Source: Dyadobacter sp. CY323 (GTDB taxonomy: Bacteria > Bacteroidota > Bacteroidia > Cytophagales > Spirosomataceae). Taken from it: a DNA stretch of 64,000 bases. Both the position numbers and the translations under genes were made by a program. The DNA is taken from assembly GCF_021390245.1 (NCBI RefSeq), contig NZ_JAJUXH010000002.1, positions 124,001-188,000 of the forward strand. The letters run 5' to 3'. The notes beneath the pieces are model-generated. The model saw only the letters and a list, made by a program, of their open reading frames with translations. It was not told the DNA's origin and searched no databases. Below are positions 47,901 through 56,803 of the stretch, piece after piece (the first letter of the stretch is position 1; each line of letters starts with the position of its first letter).

Positions 47901-49206
47901 CGGACAAAAATCACTCAAGCTTTCATTTTGGGAATATTACGTTCCTTCGGGAAATGTGTTAGAAAAAGCAATTGTCGATTTTTGGGATGGGGAAGCCTGG
48001 CAAAACTTGCTGCTTCAAGATGCGACAGATCAAACGTCCGGCTCCTGGGAAGATCCTGTAATAAGAGATATTTTGATCCCGTCAGAGTATCAAAGTATGA
48101 ATTCTAAAATTCGGTTTCGGTACATTGCTAACTACGACTGGTGGTGGGCGATCGACAATGTAAAGGTTACTGGGACTTACAACAACAACATCCAAACCAC
48201 CCTCTCCCAAACCCCCGACTCCCAATACCTAGGTCCCAACTCCACCGTCTACTTCCGCGACCCGACCTCCGGCGACCTAATTGCCAAAATCAAAAACCTA
48301 ACCGCCCATGATTATGGTTGTACTTCTGTCCAGGTTGATCGGGCTGGTACAGATGAAACCGCCTGGGTTGGGACGAAGAAGATTACTAAAAAGACTTTCA
48401 AGGTCACGCCGACGAATGTGAATCCGAATGGTAACTATGAAATTACGCTTTATTACAAAGCTTCCGAATTGGCCAATTTCAATGGGTCGGCCATTAAATC
48501 CATGGGGAAAAGCGATGGTGGAATTCAGCAGGCTACTGTTGCAAACAGTCAGACAGCTTCTGTGCAAATGGCGATGTTTAATAATGATTATGCTTATACT
48601 GCTACATTCAATTCGGGTTTCAGCGGGTTTGGATTGTCTGATGCTGCTGCTGGCAGCGCGCTGCCTGTGACGCTGGTCAAGTTTGAAGGAAAGAATACTT
48701 CCGAGGGAAATGTTCTGGTCTGGGAAACTTCTACAGAACTTAATAATGATTATTTCATAGTCGAGAGGTCAGTTGATGCTGAAAAATTTGTTGAGATCAG
48801 CAGAATGGAAGGAGTTGGCAATTCTGCGATCCGGAATACCTATTCGTTTACCGATAATAGTTTTATTAACTACCTCAATTATTACCGGTTAAAACAAGTC
48901 GACAAAGACGGAACATTTGCATACAGCCGGATGATCGCCGTTGAATCTCCGGGAAAGGACGGATTGAAATATTTTCCAAATCCGGTGCAATCCTTGCTGA
49001 ACATTAAAATTCCGGAAAATGGGGCGAAATCTGGCAATGTCAGTGTGATTAATGCAGCTGGGCAAGTTGTTCTCAGTAAAGAGAACGTCAAAATCCAGAA
49101 GGGCGAACTGTCCATTGATCTATCGAAACTGGTGACCGGCATATATCAGATTGTGATATCGACTGAAAACGGAAGTTACCATTCATCGGTCGTTAAGGCT
49201 CCGTAG
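44989..49206 (+). CDS. M4 (thermolysin-like) metalloprotease with Calx-beta and T9SS domains, copy 1
   Basis: A 1405-residue secreted protease with signal peptide MRNYFLASIALLLATTFSFS. An FTP/PepSY propeptide covers about residues 90-230 (VTMQQYYDRVPIYDGVLKFHF, in part). The catalytic domain has HEWAH (His332, Glu333, His336) and NEAYSD with the third zinc ligand Glu356, and HINSGVLNHAF for the second catalytic His. A jelly-roll module (about 560-760), a Calx-beta domain (about 770-900) and another beta module follow. The end is a fibronectin-like region (NNDYFIVERSVD) and a T9SS sorting domain (KYFPNPVQSLLNI ... VTGIYQIVIS). It should be exported by the type IX system. Its twin lies directly downstream. 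Confidence 0.92.
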   Translation: MRNYFLASIALLLATTFSFSQNSRQRDIDAFISQTGAIATTDKATSSLNFLRFPIGQALSLEGSSPEQKALSFLTKYPGLFERKTKDSYQIKESKRDNYGLDHVTMQQYYDRVPIYDGVLKFHFNKEGELTSVNGNFIIAEKLNVTSSISSAEAGQQAIKFVTGQKLGKFSAPLKINKNTLLVFQKGLAQGYRGPLHLVYEVEVRNDADVREFLYIDAHTKELVEQFTGMHSIDRKLYETSVSAPNLKWQEADGIASPKFTALDQWQKSEIESAGHIYNLMKNSFGWNSYDGAGATMITINNDPNAWCPNASWNGVTAGFCTETASDDVVAHEWAHAYTEYTSGLIYAWQAGALNEAYSDIWGETVDQLNGYFDSGESNSLRNGCAGSAKWRIGEQASGLNGPIRDMWDPTCKNNPGKISDPQYWCAYSDNGGVHINSGVLNHAFALLVDGGSYNGQTITGLGLTKTAHLFWYAQAAFMTKTTDYSAQADILESSLINLIGVNLPNLSINALPGGPSGSKFTATDIEQLARVIAAVEMRMENGCGFAKLFTPVEPLCKGAESSNAFFFENFENGIELWTAENFGSSQTWTPRNWNIDISPPEGRIGQVAFASDFNGGDCGEHLENGVMSFTSPVISIPADAVGPFMLAFDHYISLEQGWDGGHVSCSIGGGIWKLIPKVAFTKNGYNSTVAGDNPLAGNEAFSGGDEGSFNSGWGNSRIDLSSLGLMAGNKIRLRWDLSSDGCLGWDGWYIDDIRVYTCALPTVQFVTETSLINESQATISNLSPNQCLLYSEKLITVKINKAPSQPVTVTFLPPTGTATQGPTADFTLSPSSFILQAGTLSKDVLVKIYNDAYMEPQENIKLKYILSSPAGGNAISELYNQEHIISIMDDDIEPSPSNTTDLLSESFNDGFPIGWNVLEGGSYPATWGVVNFNDFYLDSNGKPMLFINSDVIGPDHPIDKIIETPVFNSLGQKSLKLSFWEYYVPSGNVLEKAIVDFWDGEAWQNLLLQDATDQTSGSWEDPVIRDILIPSEYQSMNSKIRFRYIANYDWWWAIDNVKVTGTYNNNIQTTLSQTPDSQYLGPNSTVYFRDPTSGDLIAKIKNLTAHDYGCTSVQVDRAGTDETAWVGTKKITKKTFKVTPTNVNPNGNYEITLYYKASELANFNGSAIKSMGKSDGGIQQATVANSQTASVQMAMFNNDYAYTATFNSGFSGFGLSDAAAGSALPVTLVKFEGKNTSEGNVLVWETSTELNNDYFIVERSVDAEKFVEISRMEGVGNSAIRNTYSFTDNSFINYLNYYRLKQVDKDGTFAYSRMIAVESPGKDGLKYFPNPVQSLLNIKIPENGAKSGNVSVINAAGQVVLSKENVKIQKGELSIDLSKLVTGIYQIVISTENGSYHSSVVKAP

Positions 49207-49246
49207 TAATGGTATGAAGTCACGAAAGTATTGAGACTATTGTAAT

Positions 49247-49288
49247 TGCCAAACTGCCCGTCTAATTTTCGAGGTAGGCGGTTTTTTT
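49247..49288 (+). terminator. Terminator after M4 protease copy 1
   Basis: aaactgcc pairs with ggcggttt (one G-T) over a loop of about 20 bases, followed by a run of seven T ending at 49288. Confidence 0.65.
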
Positions 49289-49332
49289 ATATAGACTCGC
49301 CCAGCCTTACCAAGTCTAGGCGAGTCTATATA
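49288..49332. repeat. Dispersed palindromic repeat, copy C
   Basis: tatatagactcgcc-like arm ending at 49301 pairs with ggcgagtctata from 49319, about 14 bp, around a loop that carries ccttaccaagtcta. The loop sequence matches the core of copy B. Confidence 0.75.
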
Positions 49333-49440
49333 CCGCCTGGTCATTTCTCTCTAGCCGCCAGGTAATTACTTTGCCGTATCGACTCACCTTTCCTCAAATT
49401 TCCATGGTAAATCTTTCTGAAAACTTTCAGCACAACTGCC

Positions 49441-52400
49441 ATGAGAAATTATTTCTTAGCCTCGATCGCACTACTTCTCGCCACCACGTTTTCCTTCTCT
49501 CAAAACAGCCGGCAGCGAGATATTGATGCATTTATAAGCCAAACCGGCGCAATCGCAACTACAGACAAAGCGACCAGTTCGCTCAATTTTCTCCGCTTTC
49601 CGATCGGACAAGCATTAAGCCTGGAAGGCAGCTCCCCAGAACGGAAAGCATTATTTTTTTTGACTAAATATCCAGGTCTTTTTGAAAGAAAGGCGAAAGA
49701 TTCCTATCAAGTCAAAGAAAGCAAAAGAGACAATTACGGCCTGGATCACGTCACCATGCAGCAGTACTACGACCGTGTGCCAATTTATGACGGTGTTTTA
49801 AAATTTCATTTCAACAAAGAAGGTGGGTTAACCTCGGTAAATGGCAATTTTATCATTGCCGAAAAGTTGAATGTAACATCATCCATTTCAAGCGCAGAAG
49901 CCGGGCAGCAAGCCATTAAACTTGTTACCGGACAAAAACTAGGCAAGTTTTCAGCGCCATTAAAAATCAACAAAAACACATTGCTAGTCTTTCAGAAAGG
50001 TCTTGCACAAGGCTATCGAGGTCCGTTGCATTTGGTGTATGAGGTGGAGGTACGTAATGATGCGGATGTAAGAGAGTTTCTTTATATCGACGCACATACA
50101 AAAGAATTGGTGGAGCAATTTACGGGGATGCATGGTATTGATCGGAAGCTGTATGAGACCTTTATCTCCGACCAAAATTTAAAATGGCAGGAAAGCGATG
50201 GAACATCTGGGCCAATCTTCGGCGCACTGAATCAATGGAAAAAATCGGAAATCGAGTCTTCAGAACATATTTACAATTTGATGAAAAATGCATTTGGCCA
50301 AAATTCCTATAACAATGCTGACGCGACAATGATGACCGTTGACAATATCCCAAATGGTTGCCCCAACGCAAATTGGAATGGAATTTCGGCAAACTTTTGC
50401 TCGGGTGGAGCTACTGATGACATTGTCGCACATGAATGGGCTCACGCCTATACTGAGCATACGAGTGGGCTGATATACGCCTGGCAGGCCGGAGCACTCA
50501 ATGAATCCTATTCGGACATCTGGGGTGAGACGGTTGATCAGCTGAATGGTTATTTCGATGCAGGTGAGAATAACGCTCAAAGAAACGGATGTGCTAGTTC
50601 TACAAAGTGGCAAATTGGCGAACAAGCTAGCAATTTTGGAGGTGCTATCAGAGATATGTGGGATCCTACTTGTAAGGGAAGTCCCGGGAAAGTTTCTGAC
50701 CCGCAATACTCTTGCTCCCCGGCTGACCATGGAAATGTTCATAGCAATTCCGGGATAATAAACCATGCATTCGCGTTATTGGCGGACGGCGGAAATTATA
50801 ATGGTCAGAACATTACGGCAATTGGCCTCACAAAAGCAGCTCACATTTTCTGGCGGGCGCAATCGTCTCACATCACATCCACTACTGACTTTGCAGCCCA
50901 AGCTGATATTCTGGAAGCAGTCTTGACTGAATTAATAGGGATTGATTTAGCTAAATTGTCAACATCTACCATGCAGGCTGGTTTATCAGGTGAAAAAATA
51001 ACTGCTTCTGACCTAATACAATTAAAAAAGGTTATCAGTGCTGTTGAAATGAGAGCGAATGGCTGTCTTCTCAATCCAAACTCGCAACCATTATTCGAAA
51101 CACTTACACCTTTATGCAAAGGTGCACTTCCGGGCAATGCCTTTTTTTATGAGGATTTTGAAAACGGTTCTGGTGCTTGGATCACAAGCAACAATGGAGT
51201 ATTTCCAACCTGGACTACACGTAACTGGGTCATAGATGATACACCTCCGGGAGGCAGAAATGGGAAAGTGCTGTTTGCTGACAATTTCAATGGTGGAGAC
51301 TGCGTCAATAATTTGCAAAGTGGTGTCATGAGTGTCACCAGCCCGCTGATAATCATTCCTTTGGATGCAACGGGCCCTTTCAATTTAGCTTTTGACCATT
51401 TTGTTTCTCTACAAAATGAATCGGACGGCGGAAATCTGAAATATAAGATTGGTAACGGTTCATGGACGCTTATTCCAAAATCTGCTTTTATTGACAATGC
51501 TTACAATGCAGCGCTGCTCAATTGCATGAATGACTGTGACAACCCTCTCCTTAGCCAAGATGTATTTACTGGTGGTAACGGCGGCTCCCTTACTTCAAAT
51601 TGGGGGCAGAGCCGAATAGATCTTAGCTCACTTGGATTAAGCGCTGGTCAAACTATTCAATTCCGCTGGGATTTGGGTAGTGATGGTTGTGGTAGCTGGG
51701 AAGGCTGGTATATTGATGATATCAGAGTATACTCATGCTCGTTACCCACGGTTCAGTTTACAACAACTACAACAAGCGTTAATGAAGGAGAAGCAAATTT
51801 GCCTGGCGAAATGCCTAACCAATGCTTATCATACATTGAAAAAAAAATTACTATAAAAATAAATAAAGCGCCCTCTCAACCAGTATTGGTTACCTTAAAC
51901 CCTCCAACAGGTACCGCACAACCCGGTAATAACGCTGACTATACCCTAATCCCGAATAACTTCATATTGCAGGCCGGAACTTTATCAAAAGACATTCTGA
52001 TCCGAGTGTACAATGACGCCAATTTTGAAGGAGATGAAACTGTGCTAGTAAGCTATTCTCTGTCGCTTCCGAATGGAGGCAACGCGAGCACTGAACTATT
52101 TAATCAGCAACATACGGTCACACTTATAGACGATGAATTAGTACCGGAAAACACTTCGCTAAATCTTATTGATGCCAATTTCAATGATGGTCTACCCATT
52201 GGCTGGAAAACTATTGGAGAAGGAAGTTTCCCGGAAAATTGGGATGTTGTAGACTATAAAGGCTTGCAAAACCTAGATCCTTCTGGTACCCCATACTTAT
52301 ATACCAATAGTGGTTGGGGATTCCAAGCTCCCGGACAATTAGATAGGATTATAGAAACCATCCCTTTTAACTCGCTCGATGCTAAATCCCTGAATGTCTC

Positions 52401-53691
52401 TTTCTTCGAATTCTTTCTACCTATTTCAGGAATTAAGGATTTTCCAGAACAAGGAACAGTCGATGTTTGGGATGGTTCAATCTGGCATAACTTATTGACC
52501 CAAAATAAAGAGACTGGTGAATCCGGAGACTGGGACTCCCCAGCTAACAGAGAAATCGCGATCCCATTAGCTTTTCGTAATGCTGCAATGAAAATTCGGT
52601 TCAGATATATAGCTGATTGGAATGGTTTGTGGGCAATAGATAACTTTAAGATTACTGCCACATACAATAACAACATCCAAACCACCATCTCCCAAACCCC
52701 CGATTCCCAATACCTTGGCCCAAACGCCACCGTCTACTTCCGCGACCCAACCTCCGGCGACCTTATAGCTAAAATCAAAAACCTCACCGCCCACGATTAC
52801 GGCTGTACTTCGGTTCAAGTTGACCGGGCTGGCATCGACGAAACAAATTGGGTCGGGACGAAGAAGATTACCAAAAAAACGTTCAAAGTCACGCCGACGA
52901 ATGTGAGTCCGAACGGCAACTATGAGATTACGCTTTATTACAAGGCTTCTGAATTGGCCAATTTCAATGGAGCTGATATTAAATCCATGGGGAAAAGCGA
53001 TGGTGGAATTCAGCAGGCTACTGTTGCAAACAGTCAGACAGCTCCTGTGCAAATGGCGATGTTTAATAATGATTATGCTTATACTGCTACATTCAATTCG
53101 GGTTTCAGCGGGTTTGGATTATCTGATGCTGCTGCTGGCAGCGCGCTGCCTGTGACGCTGGTCAAGTTTGAAGGAAAGAATACTTCCGAGGGAAATGTTC
53201 TGGACTGGGAAACTTCTACAGAACTTAATAATGATTATTTCATAGTCGAGAGGTCAGTTGATGCTGAAAAATTTGTTGAGATCAGCAGAATGGAAGGAGT
53301 TGGCAATTCTGCGATCCGGAATACCTATTCGTTTACCGATAATAGTTTTATTAACTACCTCAATTATTACCGGTTAAAACAAGTCGACAAAGACGGAACA
53401 TTTGCATACAGCCGGATGATCGCCGTTGAATCTCCAGGAAAGGACGGATTGAAATATTTTCCAAATCCGGTGCAATCCTTGCTGAACATTAAAATTCCGG
53501 AAAATGGGGCGAAATCTGGCAATGTCAGCGTGATTAATGCAGCTGGGCAAGTTGTTCTCAGTAAAGAGAACGTCAAAATCCAGAAGGGCGAACTGTCCAT
53601 TGATCTATCGAAACTGGTGACCGGCATATATCAGATTGTGGTAACGACCGAAAATGGAAGTTACCATTCATCGGTCGTTAAGGCTCCTTGA
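49441..53691 (+). CDS. M4 (thermolysin-like) metalloprotease with Calx-beta and T9SS domains, copy 2
   Basis: A 1416-residue twin of the preceding gene. The first about 235 residues (signal and propeptide) differ from copy 1 at only a handful of positions, and the last about 340 residues are nearly identical, even at the DNA level. The catalytic domain is intact but clearly diverged: His331, Glu332, His335, and Glu355 in NESYSD, with HSNSGIINHAF. The jelly-roll and Calx-beta modules are also diverged. About 105 bases upstream of the start are duplicated too, so both genes should share the same control. The two proteases probably have different substrate ranges. Confidence 0.92.
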   Translation: MRNYFLASIALLLATTFSFSQNSRQRDIDAFISQTGAIATTDKATSSLNFLRFPIGQALSLEGSSPERKALFFLTKYPGLFERKAKDSYQVKESKRDNYGLDHVTMQQYYDRVPIYDGVLKFHFNKEGGLTSVNGNFIIAEKLNVTSSISSAEAGQQAIKLVTGQKLGKFSAPLKINKNTLLVFQKGLAQGYRGPLHLVYEVEVRNDADVREFLYIDAHTKELVEQFTGMHGIDRKLYETFISDQNLKWQESDGTSGPIFGALNQWKKSEIESSEHIYNLMKNAFGQNSYNNADATMMTVDNIPNGCPNANWNGISANFCSGGATDDIVAHEWAHAYTEHTSGLIYAWQAGALNESYSDIWGETVDQLNGYFDAGENNAQRNGCASSTKWQIGEQASNFGGAIRDMWDPTCKGSPGKVSDPQYSCSPADHGNVHSNSGIINHAFALLADGGNYNGQNITAIGLTKAAHIFWRAQSSHITSTTDFAAQADILEAVLTELIGIDLAKLSTSTMQAGLSGEKITASDLIQLKKVISAVEMRANGCLLNPNSQPLFETLTPLCKGALPGNAFFYEDFENGSGAWITSNNGVFPTWTTRNWVIDDTPPGGRNGKVLFADNFNGGDCVNNLQSGVMSVTSPLIIIPLDATGPFNLAFDHFVSLQNESDGGNLKYKIGNGSWTLIPKSAFIDNAYNAALLNCMNDCDNPLLSQDVFTGGNGGSLTSNWGQSRIDLSSLGLSAGQTIQFRWDLGSDGCGSWEGWYIDDIRVYSCSLPTVQFTTTTTSVNEGEANLPGEMPNQCLSYIEKKITIKINKAPSQPVLVTLNPPTGTAQPGNNADYTLIPNNFILQAGTLSKDILIRVYNDANFEGDETVLVSYSLSLPNGGNASTELFNQQHTVTLIDDELVPENTSLNLIDANFNDGLPIGWKTIGEGSFPENWDVVDYKGLQNLDPSGTPYLYTNSGWGFQAPGQLDRIIETIPFNSLDAKSLNVSFFEFFLPISGIKDFPEQGTVDVWDGSIWHNLLTQNKETGESGDWDSPANREIAIPLAFRNAAMKIRFRYIADWNGLWAIDNFKITATYNNNIQTTISQTPDSQYLGPNATVYFRDPTSGDLIAKIKNLTAHDYGCTSVQVDRAGIDETNWVGTKKITKKTFKVTPTNVSPNGNYEITLYYKASELANFNGADIKSMGKSDGGIQQATVANSQTAPVQMAMFNNDYAYTATFNSGFSGFGLSDAAAGSALPVTLVKFEGKNTSEGNVLDWETSTELNNDYFIVERSVDAEKFVEISRMEGVGNSAIRNTYSFTDNSFINYLNYYRLKQVDKDGTFAYSRMIAVESPGKDGLKYFPNPVQSLLNIKIPENGAKSGNVSVINAAGQVVLSKENVKIQKGELSIDLSKLVTGIYQIVVTTENGSYHSSVVKAP

Positions 53692-53700
53692 TAATTGGAG

Positions 53701-53757
53701 AGACTAGACTTGGTAAGTCTGGGCGACCCCGTCTTTAAAACTTACCTAGTCTAGTCT
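53701..53757. repeat. Dispersed palindromic repeat, copy D, between convergent genes
   Basis: agactagacttggtaagt (53701-53718) pairs with acttacctagtctagtct (53740-53757) with one mismatch. The loop contains gggcgaccccgtct, which also occurs in copy B. It reaches the stop codon of the MscS gene and may help end both transcripts. Confidence 0.75.
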
Positions 53758-54638
53758 TACTCCCTCGAAGGCGGCAACAAATCAACCACCTTCCCCGGCG
53801 TCGGAAATGCAATTCCATTCTCGTCGAAAACCCGTTTCACCGCTTTCATTGCAATACTTTTTGCCGGGCCCGGGCCGATTTTGTCTTGGTTGATCCAGAA
53901 AAGGATTTCAAAATCGATGCTTTTTTCGCTAAACCGGATGAAGTTGAGTTCGATGGGTTTTAGCTTTTGAAGAAAAGGAAGCTGATTAATGGCTGATAAT
54001 GCAAGGTTTTCGACAATTGACAAATCGTCTTTATACCCAATACTGCATTCCATTTGAACCCTACGCTCGCCGGAAAATGTGAAGTTGACAATGGGTTTTT
54101 GGAAAATATCCTTACTCGGAATTTCAACGTGCTGACCAGCGAAATTATCCAGCTTCACAGACCGTAGCCCGATCGATAAAACCTTGCCTGTAAAACCATT
54201 GGTTTCAATGACATCACCCACTTTAATCGGTCTTTGAATGGCAATAAAAGCGCCGGATATAAAATTGGTAGTAAGGTCCTGGAATGCGAAACCCAGCGCC
54301 AATGCAAGTACTCCCGCACCGGCCAGCAGGGAAGTGACGGTTTTATCCAAACCCAAAACACCCAATGAAAAGAACAAGCCCGTCATGACAATGGAAATCC
54401 GGGTAATGGCCGAAACCAGGCTGACGAGGGCAATATTCTGAGATGCCCGGCTTAATATCCGCTCCATAAAACGGCTTCCATACCGAGCCAAAAACCGGAA
54501 GATTACCAGTATAACAATCGCCAGGACTACATTCGGCACAAAGCGAACTCCGTCCACAAACCAGCGGTCGAGCTTAACGGCAATCGGGTCTACTATTTTT
54601 GAAATCTGCGCAAAAATCATATTCTGTAAAAACGGCAA
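53757..54638 (-). CDS. Small-conductance mechanosensitive channel (MscS family)
   Basis: A 293-residue MscS-type channel. Three hydrophobic segments occupy about residues 25-130; the third contains the glycine/alanine-rich pore helix (SLLAGAGVLALALGFAFQDLTTNFISG, in part). The beta domain has GDVIETNGFTGKVLSIGLRSVKL and the VEIPSKDIFQKPIVNF segment. It opens under membrane tension and lets solutes out on osmotic down-shock. A start six codons later (MIFAQISK) is also possible. Its last codon touches the palindrome copy D. Confidence 0.92.
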   Translation of the reverse strand: MPFLQNMIFAQISKIVDPIAVKLDRWFVDGVRFVPNVVLAIVILVIFRFLARYGSRFMERILSRASQNIALVSLVSAITRISIVMTGLFFSLGVLGLDKTVTSLLAGAGVLALALGFAFQDLTTNFISGAFIAIQRPIKVGDVIETNGFTGKVLSIGLRSVKLDNFAGQHVEIPSKDIFQKPIVNFTFSGERRVQMECSIGYKDDLSIVENLALSAINQLPFLQKLKPIELNFIRFSEKSIDFEILFWINQDKIGPGPAKSIAMKAVKRVFDENGIAFPTPGKVVDLLPPSRE

Positions 54639-54694
54639 GTATGTATTTTGCCTCTCACAAATAAAAAGAAAAACGATTTAAAAGCCCATTACAC

Positions 54695-54727
54695 AAAAAA
54701 ACGGCTGGGGACGTTACCCAGCCGTTT
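54695..54727 (-). terminator. Terminator after the SHOCT protein gene
   Basis: aaacggctggg (54699-54709) pairs perfectly with cccagccgttt (54717-54727) around a 7-base loop. On the minus strand the stem is followed by seven T. Confidence 0.88.
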
Positions 54728-54751
54728 CAAGCAAAAAACTTCCAAAAAGAA

Positions 54752-55540
54752 TCACAACTTCGCCAAAAGCTCTTTCTTCTTTTCGTTGAATTCCTCTTCC
54801 GTAATCTGACCTCTTTCAAACAAAATGTTTATCTTCTCAATCGTCGCGATAATAATATCCTGAGGCGAGGCATCGCTATCCTCAGAACGCAAATCGGCAT
54901 TGGAGGTTACATCATAGGCGATTTCAGGGGTCGCTTGCTTTTGCTCGCTGGGTTCGGAAATGACCGATAAACTGTTCAGATCAACCTGTCCCTCCTGGCT
55001 GGTGAACTTGTAAGAACTTCCCGCACCTTGCTGCTGTGAAATTCCGGTAATATGGTGATGCTTGGTATCGTAAATGGTCCGCTTGCCATTATCTTCGATC
55101 ACCAGCCTGCGAACCGGGCCGAAATAGGCATACCGAAAATTGTTTTGTGATCCACTGGAAGTTGGGTTTCCAAAAACCGATGGCCACGACGCACCCGCAC
55201 TACCGGAAAAATGACCCAGTGTTTCCTGTTTCCCGTTCGTTAAATCGGATGTTTCTTCAAACAAGACTTTCGTTGTAACCAACCCGGAAAGTTCGCTGCT
55301 CAGCTTGTCCACGGTCCCTTTCAGCGAGCTGTTAAACATGTCGCCCACCATCGTCATGCCGCCTTTCATCCATTGGCCCTGTCCGCCCAATTCAGGAATA
55401 TTGAACTGCGCCATCGATCCCCCGCCATTGATAATGGCTTTCAGAAGTGCCTCAACCGACTCATTTTTAAGGTTATATTTTGCCGCAATATCATTTACAT
55501 ACTGCTGACCTTCTTTCGTTAATGCTTTCATATCTGACAT
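54752..55540 (-). CDS. SHOCT-domain protein of unknown function
   Basis: The start at 55540 (MSDMKALTKEGQQYVND) is preferred; the open frame to 55612 overlaps the M48 gene and adds a cysteine-rich stretch with no features. The product is 262 residues. The N-terminal part is helical (YNLKNESVEALLKAII), the middle is Gly/Ser-rich with a beta region (YAYFGPVRRLVIEDNGKRTIYD, in part), and the last about 30 residues are a SHOCT motif (INILFERGQITEEEFNEKKKELL, in part). SHOCT is an oligomerisation or anchoring motif. It follows the M48 protease by 47 bases and may work with it. Confidence 0.8.
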   Translation of the reverse strand: MSDMKALTKEGQQYVNDIAAKYNLKNESVEALLKAIINGGGSMAQFNIPELGGQGQWMKGGMTMVGDMFNSSLKGTVDKLSSELSGLVTTKVLFEETSDLTNGKQETLGHFSGSAGASWPSVFGNPTSSGSQNNFRYAYFGPVRRLVIEDNGKRTIYDTKHHHITGISQQQGAGSSYKFTSQEGQVDLNSLSVISEPSEQKQATPEIAYDVTSNADLRSEDSDASPQDIIIATIEKINILFERGQITEEEFNEKKKELLAKL

Positions 55541-55587
55541 TTCTTTTTCTCTATCGTCACAAAAACAGTGCCATGCGGAGCTTAGAA

Positions 55588-56670
55588 CTACTTCACGCCT
55601 AACTTCAGCCATTTTTGCTGCAATGCAGACTGGTCTCCGATATTTGTCTGCTCACGCGCACGTGCCTTCGCATTTGCAATGCGTTCACCAGTTAGTGGAT
55701 GACTGCTCAGCATTTCAACACTACCTGAGTCGCCGCCGTGGCTTTCCAGCAACTTAAACAGGTCTACAAACCCTTTAAGACTGATTCCGTTACTTTCCAA
55801 CGTTTCCATTGCTTTCCGATCTGCCTCGGTTTCCAGCTCCCGCGAGTACGTTAGATTTATCAGCATATTCGAATTTTCGGCCAGCACGGCCACAATCCCG
55901 CTCACATCGCCTAATATTAAGGAAATGAACAAGTAACTGCCAAGACTTCGCGACACGCTTTTCAATGAATGCCGGTAGTGGACGTGCGCCACTTCATGTG
56001 CCAGAAGCGCAGCCAATTCTTCCTTCGTCCGCATCCCTTCCAGTATTTTGTCAAAAACCACAATGTGTCCGCCTGGCAGCGCAAATGCATTGGCCTGGTC
56101 TTCCTTAACAACCGTTACTTTAACCGGATAGGTCGTTTTAAAATCAATGGATTTGGCGAAATCATTAACTCCCGAAGTCAGCTTTTCATCTACTTTATAA
56201 CCTGCAATAACACGTTCATAGAGTGAATCGCCGATTTTTGTTTCGAAATCCTGGGGAATGCGGGAGGCAATTTTTTGAGAAAAATAAGGAAGTCCATACC
56301 AGTAAAAGCAAGCCAGTGAGCCAAGTATGGTGATTAATAAAATAACAAAAAATGCATTACTGCCCCAAAAACGACCTAAACCCTGCTTTTTGAAAAACAC
56401 AACCGAAGGATACTTTCCTCGTAACAACTCCGGTAGATCCTCTTCTTTGCATTCAATGGTCTGTAAATGAAAATCAGTATACCTGAAAATAAAAAGGGTA
56501 CTGGTAAAATTCGGATCGGCAGCTATGCGCGCCAGCTCCCACCTCGCATACTGCATCACACCGGATTGCTCCGTATAATGGATCAGCCAGTGATCGGGCA
56601 TGAGTGTCAGCGTCGCATCGTGCGCAAACGATGTCATTCCATCACTAAATCTTATAGGAAAACTTTGCAT
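55588..56670 (-). CDS. M48 family membrane-linked metalloprotease
   Basis: A 360-residue protein. A cytoplasmic-looking N-terminal part is followed by one hydrophobic helix (about residues 105-125) and an M48 catalytic domain with HEVAH (His225, Glu226, His229) in LAALLAHEVAHVHYRHSLKS and the third ligand Glu in SRELETEADRKAME. The segment NAFALPGGHIVVFDKIL is typical of the BepA/Oma1 branch. It probably works in envelope protein quality control. The SHOCT protein gene follows in the same direction. Confidence 0.9.
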   Translation of the reverse strand: MQSFPIRFSDGMTSFAHDATLTLMPDHWLIHYTEQSGVMQYARWELARIAADPNFTSTLFIFRYTDFHLQTIECKEEDLPELLRGKYPSVVFFKKQGLGRFWGSNAFFVILLITILGSLACFYWYGLPYFSQKIASRIPQDFETKIGDSLYERVIAGYKVDEKLTSGVNDFAKSIDFKTTYPVKVTVVKEDQANAFALPGGHIVVFDKILEGMRTKEELAALLAHEVAHVHYRHSLKSVSRSLGSYLFISLILGDVSGIVAVLAENSNMLINLTYSRELETEADRKAMETLESNGISLKGFVDLFKLLESHGGDSGSVEMLSSHPLTGERIANAKARAREQTNIGDQSALQQKWLKLGVK

Positions 56671-56720
56671 GAAACCGGATCATATTCGAAACGTCAGGTC
56701 AATATCGATTTTTTTAATCA

Positions 56721-56755
56721 AAAAAATACCGCGGGACAAGCATCCCGCGGTATTT
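56721..56755 (-). terminator. Terminator of the efflux operon
   Basis: aaataccgcggga (56724-56736) pairs perfectly over 13 bp with tcccgcggtattt (56743-56755); loop caagca. On the minus strand a T run follows. It separates the efflux operon from the M48 gene. Confidence 0.88.
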
Positions 56756-56803
56756 GCATTACAACCTTAATCCCTAACTTGATGCTGATGGCATCGGCAA
56801 ATA

